Made by a program: the position numbers and the translations under genes. From positions 1 to 64,000 of the forward strand of contig JACJYB010000017.1 in NCBI GenBank assembly GCA_020636355.1: DNA of 64,000 bases, given 5' to 3'. Below are positions 52,113 to 62,015 of this stretch, in pieces. The stretch is from Lewinellaceae bacterium (GTDB lineage: Bacteria; Bacteroidota; Bacteroidia; Chitinophagales; Saprospiraceae). The notes beneath the pieces are model-generated. The model saw nothing but the letters and a program-made list of their open reading frames with translations, was not told the DNA's origin and ran no database searches. Every line of letters starts with the position of its first letter. Position 1 is the stretch's first letter.

Positions 52113-53942
52113 TTATTGCACCTGGTCACCGCGTAAGATCCGGTAACGCTTGCGTGCATCTACTGCAAAGGTACTGTTTGAAAACTCGATAAATAGTTTC
52201 TCATAGAGAGATTTTGCCTTTTCGAGATCGACCAATTCGTACTCGTAGAGAGAAGCCAGTTTGAACAGCGCGTTGTCCGCCCGGATTTCATCGGCATGCT
52301 GGGTCACAATTTCTTCGTACAGATTGGCGGCGGTCTGAAAATCGCGATCTTTTTCAGCCAGTCCGGCTTTGAGGTAGAGCACATCATCGTCCAGTCCATG
52401 ATCCGGATATTGTTGTTGAAGCGAGTCCAACTTTACTTCGGCTTCCTGATCGCGATTCTGAAAAGCCAGGAGCTCTGCATCTGCATACATTTTGAGCGGG
52501 CGGGCTGTGGTGTCCAGGCCCAGGTTATCCATAATGAAGATAGAGAGGTCCAGCGCATCGTTGGCAATCAATTTTGAAGTGGAAGCTTTAAGAATATCAA
52601 ACTGTTTCTGGGCCCATTCGAAGTCACCGGCAAAATAGGACAAGCGGGCATTTTTGAAGCGTGCTTCTTCACCGATCTCTTCTTCCTTAAAGGCTTTATC
52701 GACCTGGGAGTACAGCAGGGTGGCATCCCAGATGTTGCCATCCATCAGGTAATAATCGGCTAATTGCAACTTAATTTGAGCCAGCAAGAAGTCATTAACA
52801 CCGGGGGTGGACTTCAGATCTTCCAGGATTGTAATGGCTTTTTTGAGATCTTTCAGGTAGAATGCCTCTAATTTGGCGAGATCCATGACGATTAGCGCAG
52901 TTTGGGCATTGGTACCGACTTCCTGAATGAAGGTTTCGAATTCCGTCTCCAGTTCTTTGAGTTCGTCGGGGTTAAAGCTTCCTCCTTCTGCCAGCTCTTC
53001 CCGCTTCGCTATCAGTGATTTTCGTTTGGACTCCATGTAAAACGGACAGGTGGGACCTTTATCGTTGAGGATGTATTTGTACGCATTGATGGCTGTTGGA
53101 AAATCATGGGCGTTCAAAGCAATTTCACCCAGGTTAAATACCCGCATACCGTTTTCACCCAGTCTCCGGTCAAGGGCCATTTCCTGGCGCAAGGCCCGGT
53201 CATAGGCTTTTTGCTGAACAAAAACCCAGCTGAGCAGGTCGTTGTACTGAAGAGCATCCGGGTTGGATTGCAATCGCTCATAAAGCTGGCTCTGCAATTC
53301 GGCCAGGTCGTCCTCATACAGGAAGCGCTGGAACAGCGATTTGGTTTGTTGCAGGCGGGCCGGGACCTCATCCAGGCTCTCCAGGTAATAATGGATCATC
53401 TTGGGCTGATCGCCTTTCCGGCGATACATCTCCGCCATGTAATAGGAGAAGTCGGCTTTATCTTTCAGAATCTTCAGTCCTTTTTCGTAGGTCTTTTCTG
53501 CCAGGTCATAATTGGCTTGCGCCATAAATAAGTTGGCCAGCTGAATGACCTGGAACCGGTCCGCCGGGAGGTGATCGATCGCTTGTTGGTATTGTGCGTC
53601 GGCTTCATCTTGCCGTCCCTGCCTTTCCAGCAATTTGCCGTAAGTGACATACAGGGTAGAAGATTCAGGATATTTTGCCAGGTGGGACTGAATAGACGTC
53701 TCAGCTTTATCGTACGCTTCGAGGGCCAATAAGCAGTCTACGTACTTGGAGAGGTAATATTCCTGACGGTTGTTTTGCGTATAGAGCTTGTCGTAAAGGA
53801 TGGCCGCCTTTTCGTATTCGCCGTTGATGTAATATTGATTTGCCAATCGTACGTTGGCATTGTTGGCGTTATTATTGGTTTGCTGGCTACGGGAAACCGT
53901 CCCGAGCAATAACAGCAGGAGTAAAGGAAAATAACGCTTCAT
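52113..53942 (-). CDS. TPR-repeat exported protein
   Basis: This is a 609-residue periplasmic or surface protein with a signal peptide (RYFPLLLLLLLGTVSRS) and TPR units across its whole length (for example YINGEYEKAAILYDKLYTQNN, QANYDLAEKTYEKGLKILKDK, and EKAKSLYEKLFIEFSNST). It is a scaffold or assembly protein; no enzyme domain is seen. It is upstream of the acyl-CoA dehydrogenase in the same direction, with 22 bp between. Confidence 0.83.
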   Translation of the reverse strand: MKRYFPLLLLLLLGTVSRSQQTNNNANNANVRLANQYYINGEYEKAAILYDKLYTQNNRQEYYLSKYVDCLLALEAYDKAETSIQSHLAKYPESSTLYVTYGKLLERQGRQDEADAQYQQAIDHLPADRFQVIQLANLFMAQANYDLAEKTYEKGLKILKDKADFSYYMAEMYRRKGDQPKMIHYYLESLDEVPARLQQTKSLFQRFLYEDDLAELQSQLYERLQSNPDALQYNDLLSWVFVQQKAYDRALRQEMALDRRLGENGMRVFNLGEIALNAHDFPTAINAYKYILNDKGPTCPFYMESKRKSLIAKREELAEGGSFNPDELKELETEFETFIQEVGTNAQTALIVMDLAKLEAFYLKDLKKAITILEDLKSTPGVNDFLLAQIKLQLADYYLMDGNIWDATLLYSQVDKAFKEEEIGEEARFKNARLSYFAGDFEWAQKQFDILKASTSKLIANDALDLSIFIMDNLGLDTTARPLKMYADAELLAFQNRDQEAEVKLDSLQQQYPDHGLDDDVLYLKAGLAEKDRDFQTAANLYEEIVTQHADEIRADNALFKLASLYEYELVDLEKAKSLYEKLFIEFSNSTFAVDARKRYRILRGDQVQ

Positions 53943-54043
53943 AGGATCATACTTTGCAAGCGATTAAGATAAAGGAAGATATTCAGTACAACGAAAGGTG
54001 ACCTGGAAAAGTTGTAAATGGTGCCAGAGCTTAGGCAATAAAA

Positions 54044-54070
54044 AAGGGCAACCGGATTGCGGCTGCCCTT
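54044..54070 (-). terminator. Terminator of the gltA-gcvH-vanZ-tonB unit
   Basis: Arms AAGGGCA (54044-54050) and TGCCCTT (54064-54070), with six T residues after the stem on the minus strand (the A run at 54040-54045). It lies 28 bp after the tonB stop. Confidence 0.82.
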
Positions 54071-54097
54071 CTTTAATTTATTGATATCCGGAGAAAA

Positions 54098-55027
54098 TCA
54101 ATTCTCGAGTTTGAAACGTACTGGCAGGTTATACTGTACCCGTACTGGCTGTCCTCTTTGTTTTCCGGGTGACCAACGTTCACCCATTTCATTCATGAGG
54201 CCTACAACGCGTACGGCTTCCTCGCCACATCCGGCTCCAATGTCACGGACCAGTTCGACGTCGGTGATTGTTCCGTTTTTCTCAACAACGAAACGAACGA
54301 CGCACATACCCTGGATACCGTTTTCACGGGCGATCGCCGGATACTTGATGTTCTTATAGATGAATTCAAGCAATTTCTCTTTCGCACACTTTTCCTTTTC
54401 TTCTTTCCCTCCGGCAACGTCTTCACAACCGGGGAAACGTGGATTTTCTTCTACCACTTTGAAGATCTCCTCCACCTTTGGTTTTGGTGGTGGTGGCGGC
54501 GGCGGTGGCGGTGGCGGTGCTTCTTCTTTAATTTCTGGTGGTTTCTCCTCGATCACCGTCTCTTCATCGATGGACTGGTCCTCGAAAGTAACCGACTCAT
54601 CTTCTTCTATTACTTCTTCCGGAACCTCTTCGATTACTGGCGGCGGTGGCGGTGGCGGCGGCGGTGGCGGTTCAGCCGTTTGCGGCGGCTGCACTTCCAA
54701 CTCCTCCTCAATGTCCAGATCGGAGAGATCGTATTTGATCTTGTCTTCAAATCTGGTCCAGTTAAACGCAAGCAACGTCAGTAACAAGGAGGTTACAATC
54801 CCGGCCCACAAGAAAGTAGGTGACCACTTAAAAATGTTCACATCGGGGTATTTCGCCCGGGCCATCAGTGGTGAAGCCCACTTCTTGCCAGCATACTTTT
54901 CTGCAAAGCCACTTTCTGACTTGCGTGCGAGATCGATACGGAAAAGGAAGATGAGGGCAAGAATTACCACTACCAAGCCCACAAAGGCTATCAGTAGATA
55001 ATTACCCGTAATTGAAAAATCTCCCAT
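54098..55027 (-). CDS. TonB-like energy transducer
   Basis: This is a 309-residue inner-membrane protein that links the proton gradient to outer-membrane transporters such as SusC. Unusually it has two membrane helices (about 9-31 and 72-90). A long periplasmic linker carries two uninterrupted proline runs of eleven, separated by an acidic stretch (EEVIEEDESVTFEDQSIDEE). The C-terminal TonB domain is intact (KNIKYPAIARENGIQGMCVVRFVVEKNGTITDVEL to RVQYNLPVRFKL). The proline runs are coded by GGN/CCN repeats that could vary in length. It follows vanZ by 2 bp. Confidence 0.92.
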   Translation of the reverse strand: MGDFSITGNYLLIAFVGLVVVILALIFLFRIDLARKSESGFAEKYAGKKWASPLMARAKYPDVNIFKWSPTFLWAGIVTSLLLTLLAFNWTRFEDKIKYDLSDLDIEEELEVQPPQTAEPPPPPPPPPPPVIEEVPEEVIEEDESVTFEDQSIDEETVIEEKPPEIKEEAPPPPPPPPPPPKPKVEEIFKVVEENPRFPGCEDVAGGKEEKEKCAKEKLLEFIYKNIKYPAIARENGIQGMCVVRFVVEKNGTITDVELVRDIGAGCGEEAVRVVGLMNEMGERWSPGKQRGQPVRVQYNLPVRFKLEN

Positions 55028-55029
55028 GT

Positions 55030-55389
55030 TTAACTCCGTTTTTTATGGTTTAAAATCAAAAAAACAAAATATCCTGCAAATGAGCCTATAATATTAGCAA
55101 GAATATCCAGAAACTCAAAATGCCTTCCTACAGACAGCCAGCGCTGCAATCCTTCGATGCAAATGCTGTAGGCAATGATGCCTGTCAAGATGAACACAAC
55201 CGGTATTCTGTCGCGGTATCCGTGCAGGGCGAGGAAGGATAATATGCTGTAAAATCCGAAATGCCCCAACTTATCTGCAAACGGAACACCCATACCTGGT
55301 GTCATGGAACCTGGTAAAAGGGAGAGTACCGTAATCAATACGATCCAAATCCAGGTCAACCATTTGTACCCTTTGGATGATAGATGCAA
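55030..55389 (-). CDS. VanZ-family membrane protein
   Basis: This is a 119-residue protein with four membrane helices. VanZ-family features: PGSMTPGMGVPFADKLGHFGFYSILSFLALHGY and EGLQRWLSVGRHFEFLDILANIIGSFAGYFVF. The family is associated with resistance to glycopeptides in some bacteria, but in Bacteroidota it usually accompanies gcvH and tonB and has no known job. It sits 36 bp after gcvH and 2 bp before tonB. Confidence 0.88.
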   Translation of the reverse strand: MHLSSKGYKWLTWIWIVLITVLSLLPGSMTPGMGVPFADKLGHFGFYSILSFLALHGYRDRIPVVFILTGIIAYSICIEGLQRWLSVGRHFEFLDILANIIGSFAGYFVFLILNHKKRS

Positions 55390-55425
55390 ACCGGTAATGT
55401 TTTTGGTGTGTGTCCGGAGAATTTT

Positions 55426-55815
55426 TTACGCGATAAGCTCCTGATATGCAGCGGCGTCAAGGAGCGATTCCAACTGGGATGAATCGGTCATTTCAATTTG
55501 TATGACCCATCCTTCGCCATAGGGGTCTTCATTGATAAGACCCGGATTATCTCCTTCGTTCTCGTCCAATGCCGGGTTAAAGGCTACAATCTTCCCGCTC
55601 ACCGGCATGAAAAGGTCTGACGTTGTTTTTACAGCCTCCACCGTGCCAAATACTTCATCCTGCTCGACCGTTTCACCGACGGTCTCAACCTCCACGTACA
55701 CCAATTCCCCTAATTCTCCCTGGGCAAAATCGGTGATACCGACGTAAGCTGTATTTCCTTCAACGCGGATCCATTCGTGTTCTTTCGTGTATTTCAGATT
55801 CTCTGGCGTATTCAT
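55426..55815 (-). CDS. gcvH: Glycine cleavage system H protein
   Basis: This is the lipoyl-carrying shuttle protein of the glycine cleavage complex, 129 residues. The lipoylated Lys lies in FGTVEAVKTTSDLFMPVSG, and the start pattern KYTKEHEWIRVEGNTAYVGITDFAQGELG is standard. Other glycine cleavage genes are not in the window, as is common in this phylum. It is 14 bp downstream of the citrate synthase gene and upstream of vanZ. Confidence 0.95.
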   Translation of the reverse strand: MNTPENLKYTKEHEWIRVEGNTAYVGITDFAQGELGELVYVEVETVGETVEQDEVFGTVEAVKTTSDLFMPVSGKIVAFNPALDENEGDNPGLINEDPYGEGWVIQIEMTDSSQLESLLDAAAYQELIA

Positions 55816-55829
55816 GATTTACCCTGATT

Positions 55830-57131
55830 TTATTGAATCATTTTTTTAATCGACGCGAAAGATAATGATTTTGGTCTTTCCAAGGGAAGGCCAAGTGCAC
55901 GAGACCAACATTGTGCGGCAAGCACGCCCAATGCTCGGGAAACGCCGAACATCACCGTATAATAATTGTAATCCTTCAAGCCGTAATGGACGAGGATAGC
56001 ACCGGAATGGGCGTCCACATTTGGCCACGGATTTTTGACTTTACCCAGTTCCTGCAGGATACCAGGAACGATATCAAATAATTGCCAGACGATTTTGACA
56101 ATGGCGGATTCATGCAGATACTCTTCGGCGAAGACTTTCTGAGCAATAAATCTCGGATCCGGCTGACGGAGGACAGCATGACCATAGCCGGGGATCACCT
56201 GGCCTGCTTCCAGGGTGTTGTGAATGTAATCGGCTATTTGTGCTTCGGTGGGATCCATGGTCCCAATCTCGTCGATCATGCCAAAAATCCACTTGATCAC
56301 TTCCTGGTTGGCCAAGCCATGCAGTGGTCCTGCCAATGAATTCATGCCACCAGCAAAGCTCAGGTAAGGATCGGAAAGCGTAGAGCCTACCAGATGGACG
56401 GTGTGGGCGGACGCATTACCCCCTTCATGGTCGGCATGAATGGTGAGGTAGAGCCGCATATAACTCTTGAAATCGGGTTGATCGTAACCCAGCATATGTG
56501 CATAATTTCCGGACCAGTCGAGGTTTGGATCAGCAGCAATGTGCTTACCCTGGCCAAATGATCTACGGTAGATGTAAGCAGCCAGTAACGGCAAGCGGGC
56601 GATCAGGTTCATCGCATCCTCGTAGGTGTAAGACCAGTAATCGGATTTGCTCATGCCCTCCGCATATTTTGCTGCAAAGAGGGAATCAGGTTGCATGGAC
56701 ATGATCCCAATAACAAACTGGGTCATCGGATGGGTCTCCGGACTGAGCGCTTCCAGGACATTGATGGTTTGCTGGGGTAAATTTTCCCTTCTGCGCCATT
56801 CTGCAGTCAGCCACTCCACTTGTTCCTGAGTAGGGATTTCGCCAGTGAGCATCAACCAAAACAGTCCTTCCGGCATGGGCTCTTTTCCCCCTTTCCATTT
56901 GGGCAGCAGTTCCCGGAGTTTTGGAATGCTATAGCCTCGGAAACGTATCCCTTCTTCGGGATCCAATTGGGATGTCTCCCATAACATCGATTTGATCCCA
57001 CGCATCCCACCAAAGACCTGACTGACCACGACCTCATCGATCTTCCGGTCTCCATTCAATTTCAGGAAATCTTTTACTTCCTGTCCTACTGTGGTTGCAA
57101 CTTCTTGAAACCTTTGCTTCAGTATGTCCAT
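55830..57131 (-). CDS. gltA: Citrate synthase, mitochondrial-type
   Basis: This is the first enzyme of the citric acid cycle, 433 residues. It resembles the eukaryotic mitochondrial family more than the usual bacterial type: GMRGIKSMLWETSQLDPEEGIRFRGYSIP, NSLAGPLHGLANQEV (catalytic His), VIPGYGHAVLRQPDPR (second His), and NVDAHSGAILVHYGL with the catalytic Asp, then RPKS. All catalytic residues are present. The NADH-binding allosteric segment of the Gram-negative type II enzyme is absent. It heads the gcvH-vanZ-tonB unit. Confidence 0.93.
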   Translation of the reverse strand: MDILKQRFQEVATTVGQEVKDFLKLNGDRKIDEVVVSQVFGGMRGIKSMLWETSQLDPEEGIRFRGYSIPKLRELLPKWKGGKEPMPEGLFWLMLTGEIPTQEQVEWLTAEWRRRENLPQQTINVLEALSPETHPMTQFVIGIMSMQPDSLFAAKYAEGMSKSDYWSYTYEDAMNLIARLPLLAAYIYRRSFGQGKHIAADPNLDWSGNYAHMLGYDQPDFKSYMRLYLTIHADHEGGNASAHTVHLVGSTLSDPYLSFAGGMNSLAGPLHGLANQEVIKWIFGMIDEIGTMDPTEAQIADYIHNTLEAGQVIPGYGHAVLRQPDPRFIAQKVFAEEYLHESAIVKIVWQLFDIVPGILQELGKVKNPWPNVDAHSGAILVHYGLKDYNYYTVMFGVSRALGVLAAQCWSRALGLPLERPKSLSFASIKKMIQ

Positions 57132-57419
57132 TTGTTTTTTTACAGTTTATGTTGACGATTAAATGTGTTCATTTCATTGGCCTCAGGATGACCATTGCTT
57201 GCCTACTTTTGGGGCTTCCGTTTCCTAACATTGAAAAGCGGCTAAAGTTACAATATTGCACAATAAATGATTTGATCCTTATCAATTATTCGGGACCTCG
57301 CCTCACCGCAAAGCTTATTTCCGCCACAAAGCCCAAAGCCAGCAAATTATTGGGTTTATTTCATTCCAATTCCGTGATCCGGGTCACAGGAAAGCATGTC
57401 TTTTTTAAGCACTGTAAAC
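57132..57419. other. Intergenic region without recognised gene
   Basis: These 288 bp between the gltA start and the stop of the type B cargo gene hold the gltA promoter region. I see a minus-strand TAACTTTA near 57248, a near -7 match. Small ORFs here show no recognisable family. A Phe/Pro-rich one at 57095-57436 is judged to be chance. Confidence 0.5.
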
Positions 57420-58952
57420 TTACCGGATCAGATTGATGGCTCCGGTACGATTACGGAATTTCCCGTCCTCCATTTGCAGAACCACCTGATAGGTATATAC
57501 TCCGGGAGGCAGCGGGGCGCCCCGGTGATTACCATCCCATCCGGCAATCCCTTCCTGTGGGTCTATATGGCGCTGATCAAAGACGATATTCCCCCATCGA
57601 TTGTATACCTTAAAGTCGACGATTTCTACCAGGTCTTCGTTCCCCAGAATGGAAAATACATCGTTTTGCCCATCGCCATTTGGAGTAAATACATTGGGTA
57701 TGTAAACATGATAATAGGATAAATCCAGATAAACCAGACTGTCACATCCTTCCGATGAGGTAAGCCGGAAGAGTGACTGGATTGGTTCCTTGATGCGATG
57801 ATGCCCCAGTTCAAAGGTTTCCCCATCAAAAATGCGTACCCGATTGGAATCAACCGGATATTCAATGACATTCAGATGCAGGCTCACGACGGAGTCGCAA
57901 CCTTGCCGGGTATAAAAAGTATCCCGGTAATCTCCGGAGGCTGATAGCAGTCGGTCTTTGAACTGGTATTGCTCGCCGATACAAATCTGTTTCCGGTCCA
58001 CGGCAACAAAATGAGGCTTGAGATAGGCATATGCCTGTGTCACCCGGCATTCGTCCGGTGAGGTGATGCGTGCCTGGTATGAGCCATCGCCATACATATG
58101 GGAGAGCTGCGCTCCGGTCTCGCCAACGATGGCCACACCGTTTTTATACCATTGGTAGTCCAGGGAATCGTAGGCAGGCAGATTCAACCGGAAATCCGGT
58201 GAGCAAGGATGTTGATCGGAAGTGATCTGGAATTCAAAGGATTTGGAGTCGGCAAGGACCAGGTTATCAAAAAAATAGTAAATGTCATTGGAAGCACTGA
58301 CCGGGGAACAGTCCGGCCCGATCGCAACGGCATAAATGTCCTCGCGGGGCACGATGGTAATTTGCGTGCGGACCCAGTTGTTGCTGCCACTCAGGTAAAC
58401 GGACCCCAGTTCTTTCCAGCCCGGACCATTCAGCGGGCAGCCGTGACCGGGATCTCCCAAGCCAAAGGGTAAATATTGACAATCGGTCGAGCCGTAAAAA
58501 ACTACGGAAGTGGGCGGTGAAATCTGAGATGTGGAGAAGCCGATATAAAAGCGAAAGGTGTAGGAAGTGCCGGCGCGCAACGGAGATAGGAGACAAGCAC
58601 CGGTGTATTCCTTCCAGTTTGGTTCGATGTTGTTTTGAAACCGTCCATTGCGGAATCCGATGCAGGCTTCACCATCCGGTAAGGGTTGTGGTACAGGAAT
58701 GTTGGGCCAACCAAACCATCCGCAGGTGTTCAGATAATCGGTGGTAGCTTCCGAAGCTTGAATCCACGTGACGGCACAATCCAGCTGTCCCCGGTTGGTT
58801 GGGCAGCAGGTCCTCTCCTCAAAAGAAGGATTTGGAATCAGGGATACCGGCTTGATGATCTTGCACACACAATCCGGATCGTTGAGATCGATGAGGCCGT
58901 CACCATCATCATAAATGCCATTGGTACAATCCTCCGGTGCCGATGAAGGCAT
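57420..58952 (-). CDS. T9SS cargo with type B (gliding motility-associated) C-terminal domain
   Basis: This secreted protein is 510 residues from the first ATG. It begins in PEDCTNGIYDDGDGLIDLNDPDC, an Asp-rich thrombospondin/dockerin-like motif that binds calcium in relatives. A middle part with NPSFEERTCC resembles a carbohydrate-binding jelly roll, followed by Ig-like units, then the type B sorting domain: YIPNVFTPNGDGQNDVF, VYNRWGNIVFD and GVYTYQVVL. Upstream in the same frame a signal-peptide coding stretch (VSGSRLFIVLC, then a stop, then LLLLAGNAT) is broken by a TGA at 58982-58980, so the visible ATG start lacks a signal peptide. Full translation would begin near GTG at 59015. Confidence 0.85.
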   Translation of the reverse strand: MPSSAPEDCTNGIYDDGDGLIDLNDPDCVCKIIKPVSLIPNPSFEERTCCPTNRGQLDCAVTWIQASEATTDYLNTCGWFGWPNIPVPQPLPDGEACIGFRNGRFQNNIEPNWKEYTGACLLSPLRAGTSYTFRFYIGFSTSQISPPTSVVFYGSTDCQYLPFGLGDPGHGCPLNGPGWKELGSVYLSGSNNWVRTQITIVPREDIYAVAIGPDCSPVSASNDIYYFFDNLVLADSKSFEFQITSDQHPCSPDFRLNLPAYDSLDYQWYKNGVAIVGETGAQLSHMYGDGSYQARITSPDECRVTQAYAYLKPHFVAVDRKQICIGEQYQFKDRLLSASGDYRDTFYTRQGCDSVVSLHLNVIEYPVDSNRVRIFDGETFELGHHRIKEPIQSLFRLTSSEGCDSLVYLDLSYYHVYIPNVFTPNGDGQNDVFSILGNEDLVEIVDFKVYNRWGNIVFDQRHIDPQEGIAGWDGNHRGAPLPPGVYTYQVVLQMEDGKFRNRTGAINLIR

Positions 58953-59015
58953 CGTCGCATTTCCCGCCAGTAATAACAGTCAGCAGAGGACAATGAAAAG
59001 GCGTGATCCGGACAC
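58953..59015 (-). pseudogene. Signal peptide of the type B cargo, interrupted by TGA
   Basis: The codons between GTG at 59015 and the ATG at 58952 read VSGSRLFIVLC-stop-LLLLAGNAT, a classic n-h-c signal peptide. One base change (TGA to TGG or to a Leu codon such as TTA) would restore it. An in-frame TAA lies just upstream at 59027-59025. The site is at the edge of the region with many apparent sequence errors. Confidence 0.75.
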
Positions 59016-59213
59016 AGTACTTTTTTAGCAAAACAATATTAACCTGCAAAACGGTTCTTGGGAAGAAAAAACATACCCCTGGAGGCATCCACTTAAAGAT
59101 AACGGAATTACATCCACCCCAAGCGTACCTTTTTGCCAAAACGGAAAAACCAATTACTGAACGGCGATGTGTCTGTCCTGCTTAATCCTCATCTTTGTAT
59201 AAAAATAGAGATC

Positions 59214-59806
59214 GTGCTGGTTGTCCAGGGAAAATTGATTCATCCGGATGTTCTGAAGGAACAATTCGTCTGTCATTTGGATAAATGCAAGGGTGCCTGC
59301 TGTTGGGAAGGATCTTATGGTGCGCCACTGAATAAAGAAGAGGTGGAATTGTTGAAACAACTCAATCCGTGGTCTCCTTAATCTCCCGGAAGGACACCAT
59401 GCATTGCTAGCTGCAGAGGAGGCCGGTCGCTATTACCGGGGATCAGCAGTGGGGCACCAATCTGAGCTGCCGATGGTGCCTGCGTCTACCTGATCAGGGA
59501 TGATAATGGCATTGCCAAATGCGGCATCGAGCATTGTTGGAAGCAGGGCGAAATTTCTTTTCGTAAGCCCTCAGTCCTGTCATTTGTATCAGTCCGGGTG
59601 CGGAAGGACCCATTCACCGGGATGGAGATGTCCCTATACGATCGCTGGGATATCTGTCAGGACGCCTGTGCCCTTGGAGCTGCCCAGCAGGATTCCGGTG
59701 TATTGGTTTGTAAAGGAGGTCGCCATCGGGTCTACGGAGATAGGCCTTTTACGCAGAACTTGATGCCATAGCGCAATCCTACCCTGAAAATGAACCGGAA
59801 CGATAA
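59214..59806 (+). pseudogene. DUF3109 family protein, frameshifted
   Basis: This is a gene of about 195 codons whose reading frame jumps several times. Segments in different frames join to a normal DUF3109 protein: VLVVQGKLIHPDVLKEQFVCHLDKCKGACCWEGSYGAPL, NPWSPYLPEGHHALLAAEE, DGACVYLIRDDNGIAKCGIEHC, LYDRWDICQDACALG, VYWFVKEVAIG, and FYAELDAIAQSYPENEPER ending in TAA at 59804. The first break is one extra A at 59379-59380. The conserved cysteines, probably metal ligands, remain. No start ATG is found; GTG at 59214 is in frame. The breaks look like single-base errors rather than decay. Confidence 0.75.
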
Positions 59807-59904
59807 AGCATGATCCAGGAAAAGAAAAATATAGTTTTGATATTGTAGGATAACATGTACTTGCAGGGGTTTTTCAGTAGGTATTACGTAAATAAAAAAA
59901 TTAT

Positions 59905-62014
59905 ATGGCTTTAATAGGGACTATCCGAGCTAGCTGGATTCTGGTTGTTACGATTGCGGTAGCTCTGGGGAAGTTCTTAATCCTTGGATATCACCAACTC
60001 TGCACAGCGGTGGCCAGGCTACCCGGTAATAGGCAAAGTGAATGGAGAAGAGATCACCCTGACCGAATTTAACAACACCCAGCAGGTCCTTTATTCCAAC
60101 AGTGGCGCGGATATTTACAATCAGCGTTCATACCTGTGGGAATTATTTCGTGGAAAAATCCATCGTAAAGACCGAATCCGATGCCTTTGGTTGGGCGTAG
60201 GCGATGTGGAATTGGAAGACTTGCAAACGGTAACAATCTTAGCCCTACGATCATCCGTCAGCAGTTTCAAAACCCGCAGACAGGTCAAATAGACCGCGAG
60301 CAACTGAATCAGATCAAACAAGTGATCGAGTCAGGACAAGCTCAACTAATCTGGCAACCCTATTGGAAATATCAGGAAGAACTAGATCATCAAATCGCAG
60401 CTGCAGACCAAATTAAATACGCTGATCACCAAATCCATTTTTACACCTTCCTGGATGGCAGAACGGCATAAAAGATTAAAATGAAAAGATCAGCTTTGAG
60501 GTATGTGCAGATTCCTGATGAGGTGGAAGATGCTGAAGTGGAAGTAGGATGCAGATATCAAAGCTTATATTGATGATCATAAGAAAACCCTATACCGGAC
60601 GAAGAAACCCGGCAGGTGAGCTATGTGAAATACGAAGTGATTCCAACTTCAGAGACTCAGCAGTGCCATCTATACAGACATTCAGGAATTGGTCACACCT
60701 TTGCAGAAGTCAACCAATGATACCCCTGTTTTTGGATCAGAATTACAGCCAGTACGATCCGGTCTACTACACCCGGGAAGAACTTAACCCGGTAATCGCT
60801 GATACGCTGGTGACCTTGCACCCCGGGCAGGTTTATGGACCGTACATCTCCGGTAACAACTTCGAGATCGTCAAACTGATGGATTACCAAGATCATTCCG
60901 GACTCGGTTAAATCACGGCATATCCCTGCGTACCGCCAGTCCCAACAATTCAGGCAGAATGAGTGCAGCTTATCGCTACATCGATAGCATCAAGACCCTG
61001 ATTGAGACTGGAGTTGCATCTTGGACTCGCTGGCCCGCACCGATGCCAGTGGATCCGGTTCTGCCACCTTGGTGAGAATCAGGTTATGCCGCGTTAAATC
61101 GTATGGTAAAGCCATTTAACGACATGATTTTTTACCAGGCAAAAAAGGGTGAACTGAATATTGTAGCTACGCAGTTTGGAATCCATTTGATCGAAGTGGA
61201 GGATTACAAATTCATTGAGAATAAAGAAGGTTATAAGATCGGAACCATTGTCAGCCCGATCATCCCAGCGAGGGCACCAGAATGAGAGATTTACAACCAG
61301 GCAGCCGATTTTGTTTCCAGCAACCGGACTTTGGCCGAAATGCAGAAAGCAGCAGATGAAAATCCGGCTTTGAGTGTGGAGAAGAGCGGGTTTTGCAGGA
61401 AAATGACGCTTATATGCTGGAAGTCGGAACCGGACTGACCGCTCGTGATATCATCAGTGGGCATACAGCAAGAATACAGAAATGGATGCCGTATCCCCGG
61501 ATGTTTACATTTATCAGGATCCGGTCACCATTACTACACTCTAAATACCTGATCGTCGCGTTGAGTGACGCTTCAGCTGGCTGGTCGTCGCCAGCATCGA
61601 AAGTGTGCGGGAAGATGTAACTCCATTGGTACGTAATCAGAAGAAAGGACGGGTTATCGCCGGTAAGATTACCGGAACCGATCTGCTTCCATCGCAGGAC
61701 AGTTCAGTACTGGATGGACTCAGCACAAAATGTGACGTTTGTGAGTAGTTTTGTTCCTGGTCTGTAATGAACCTAAAGTGATTGCCGAAGCCTTCAAATT
61801 GTCGAAGGATGCAACCTCCTCACCCATCATCGGTGAGAGAACGGTGTTTTGCGCTCATCAAAGTGACCGACAAAATTGAAGACGCTACCGATCCAAATAT
61901 TGCTGCCCTCCGTCAACAAGCCAGCGCGCAACCGCGTTCGCCATCGCCTCACGGTTGATCGAATCATTGCGGAAGAATGCTAAAATAAAAGACTACCGCT
62001 CGACGTATTATTGA
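59905..62014 (+). pseudogene. PpiD-like peptidyl-prolyl isomerase, multiple frameshifts
   Basis: Segments in three frames together give a periplasmic folding helper of about 700 residues: a membrane anchor (MALIGTIR, ILVV), a SurA-N-like part (PVIGKVNGEEITLTEFNNT, LSPTIIRQQFQNPQTGQID), a parvulin domain around 60,890-61,260 (VKSRHI, SIKTLIETG, MVKPFNDMIFYQAKKGELN, FGIHLIEVEDYK) and a long C-tail ending KDYRSTYY, stop TGA 62012-62014. At least a dozen one-base breaks occur, for example an extra T in the ATTT run near 60138 and a lost T in the GGTTGG near 60188. Such proteins help outer-membrane proteins fold. It precedes the MORN gene directly. Confidence 0.7.
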
Positions 62015-62015
62015 T

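Noticed and set aside
57095..57436. A 113-codon plus-strand ORF between gltA and the type B cargo gene
   Set aside because: It overlaps both flanking genes antisense and has no family features.
58980..58982. Selenocysteine or programmed readthrough at the signal-peptide TGA
   Set aside because: There is no reason for such a residue in a signal peptide and no selenocysteine insertion hairpin; the site is next to a zone of evident sequence errors.
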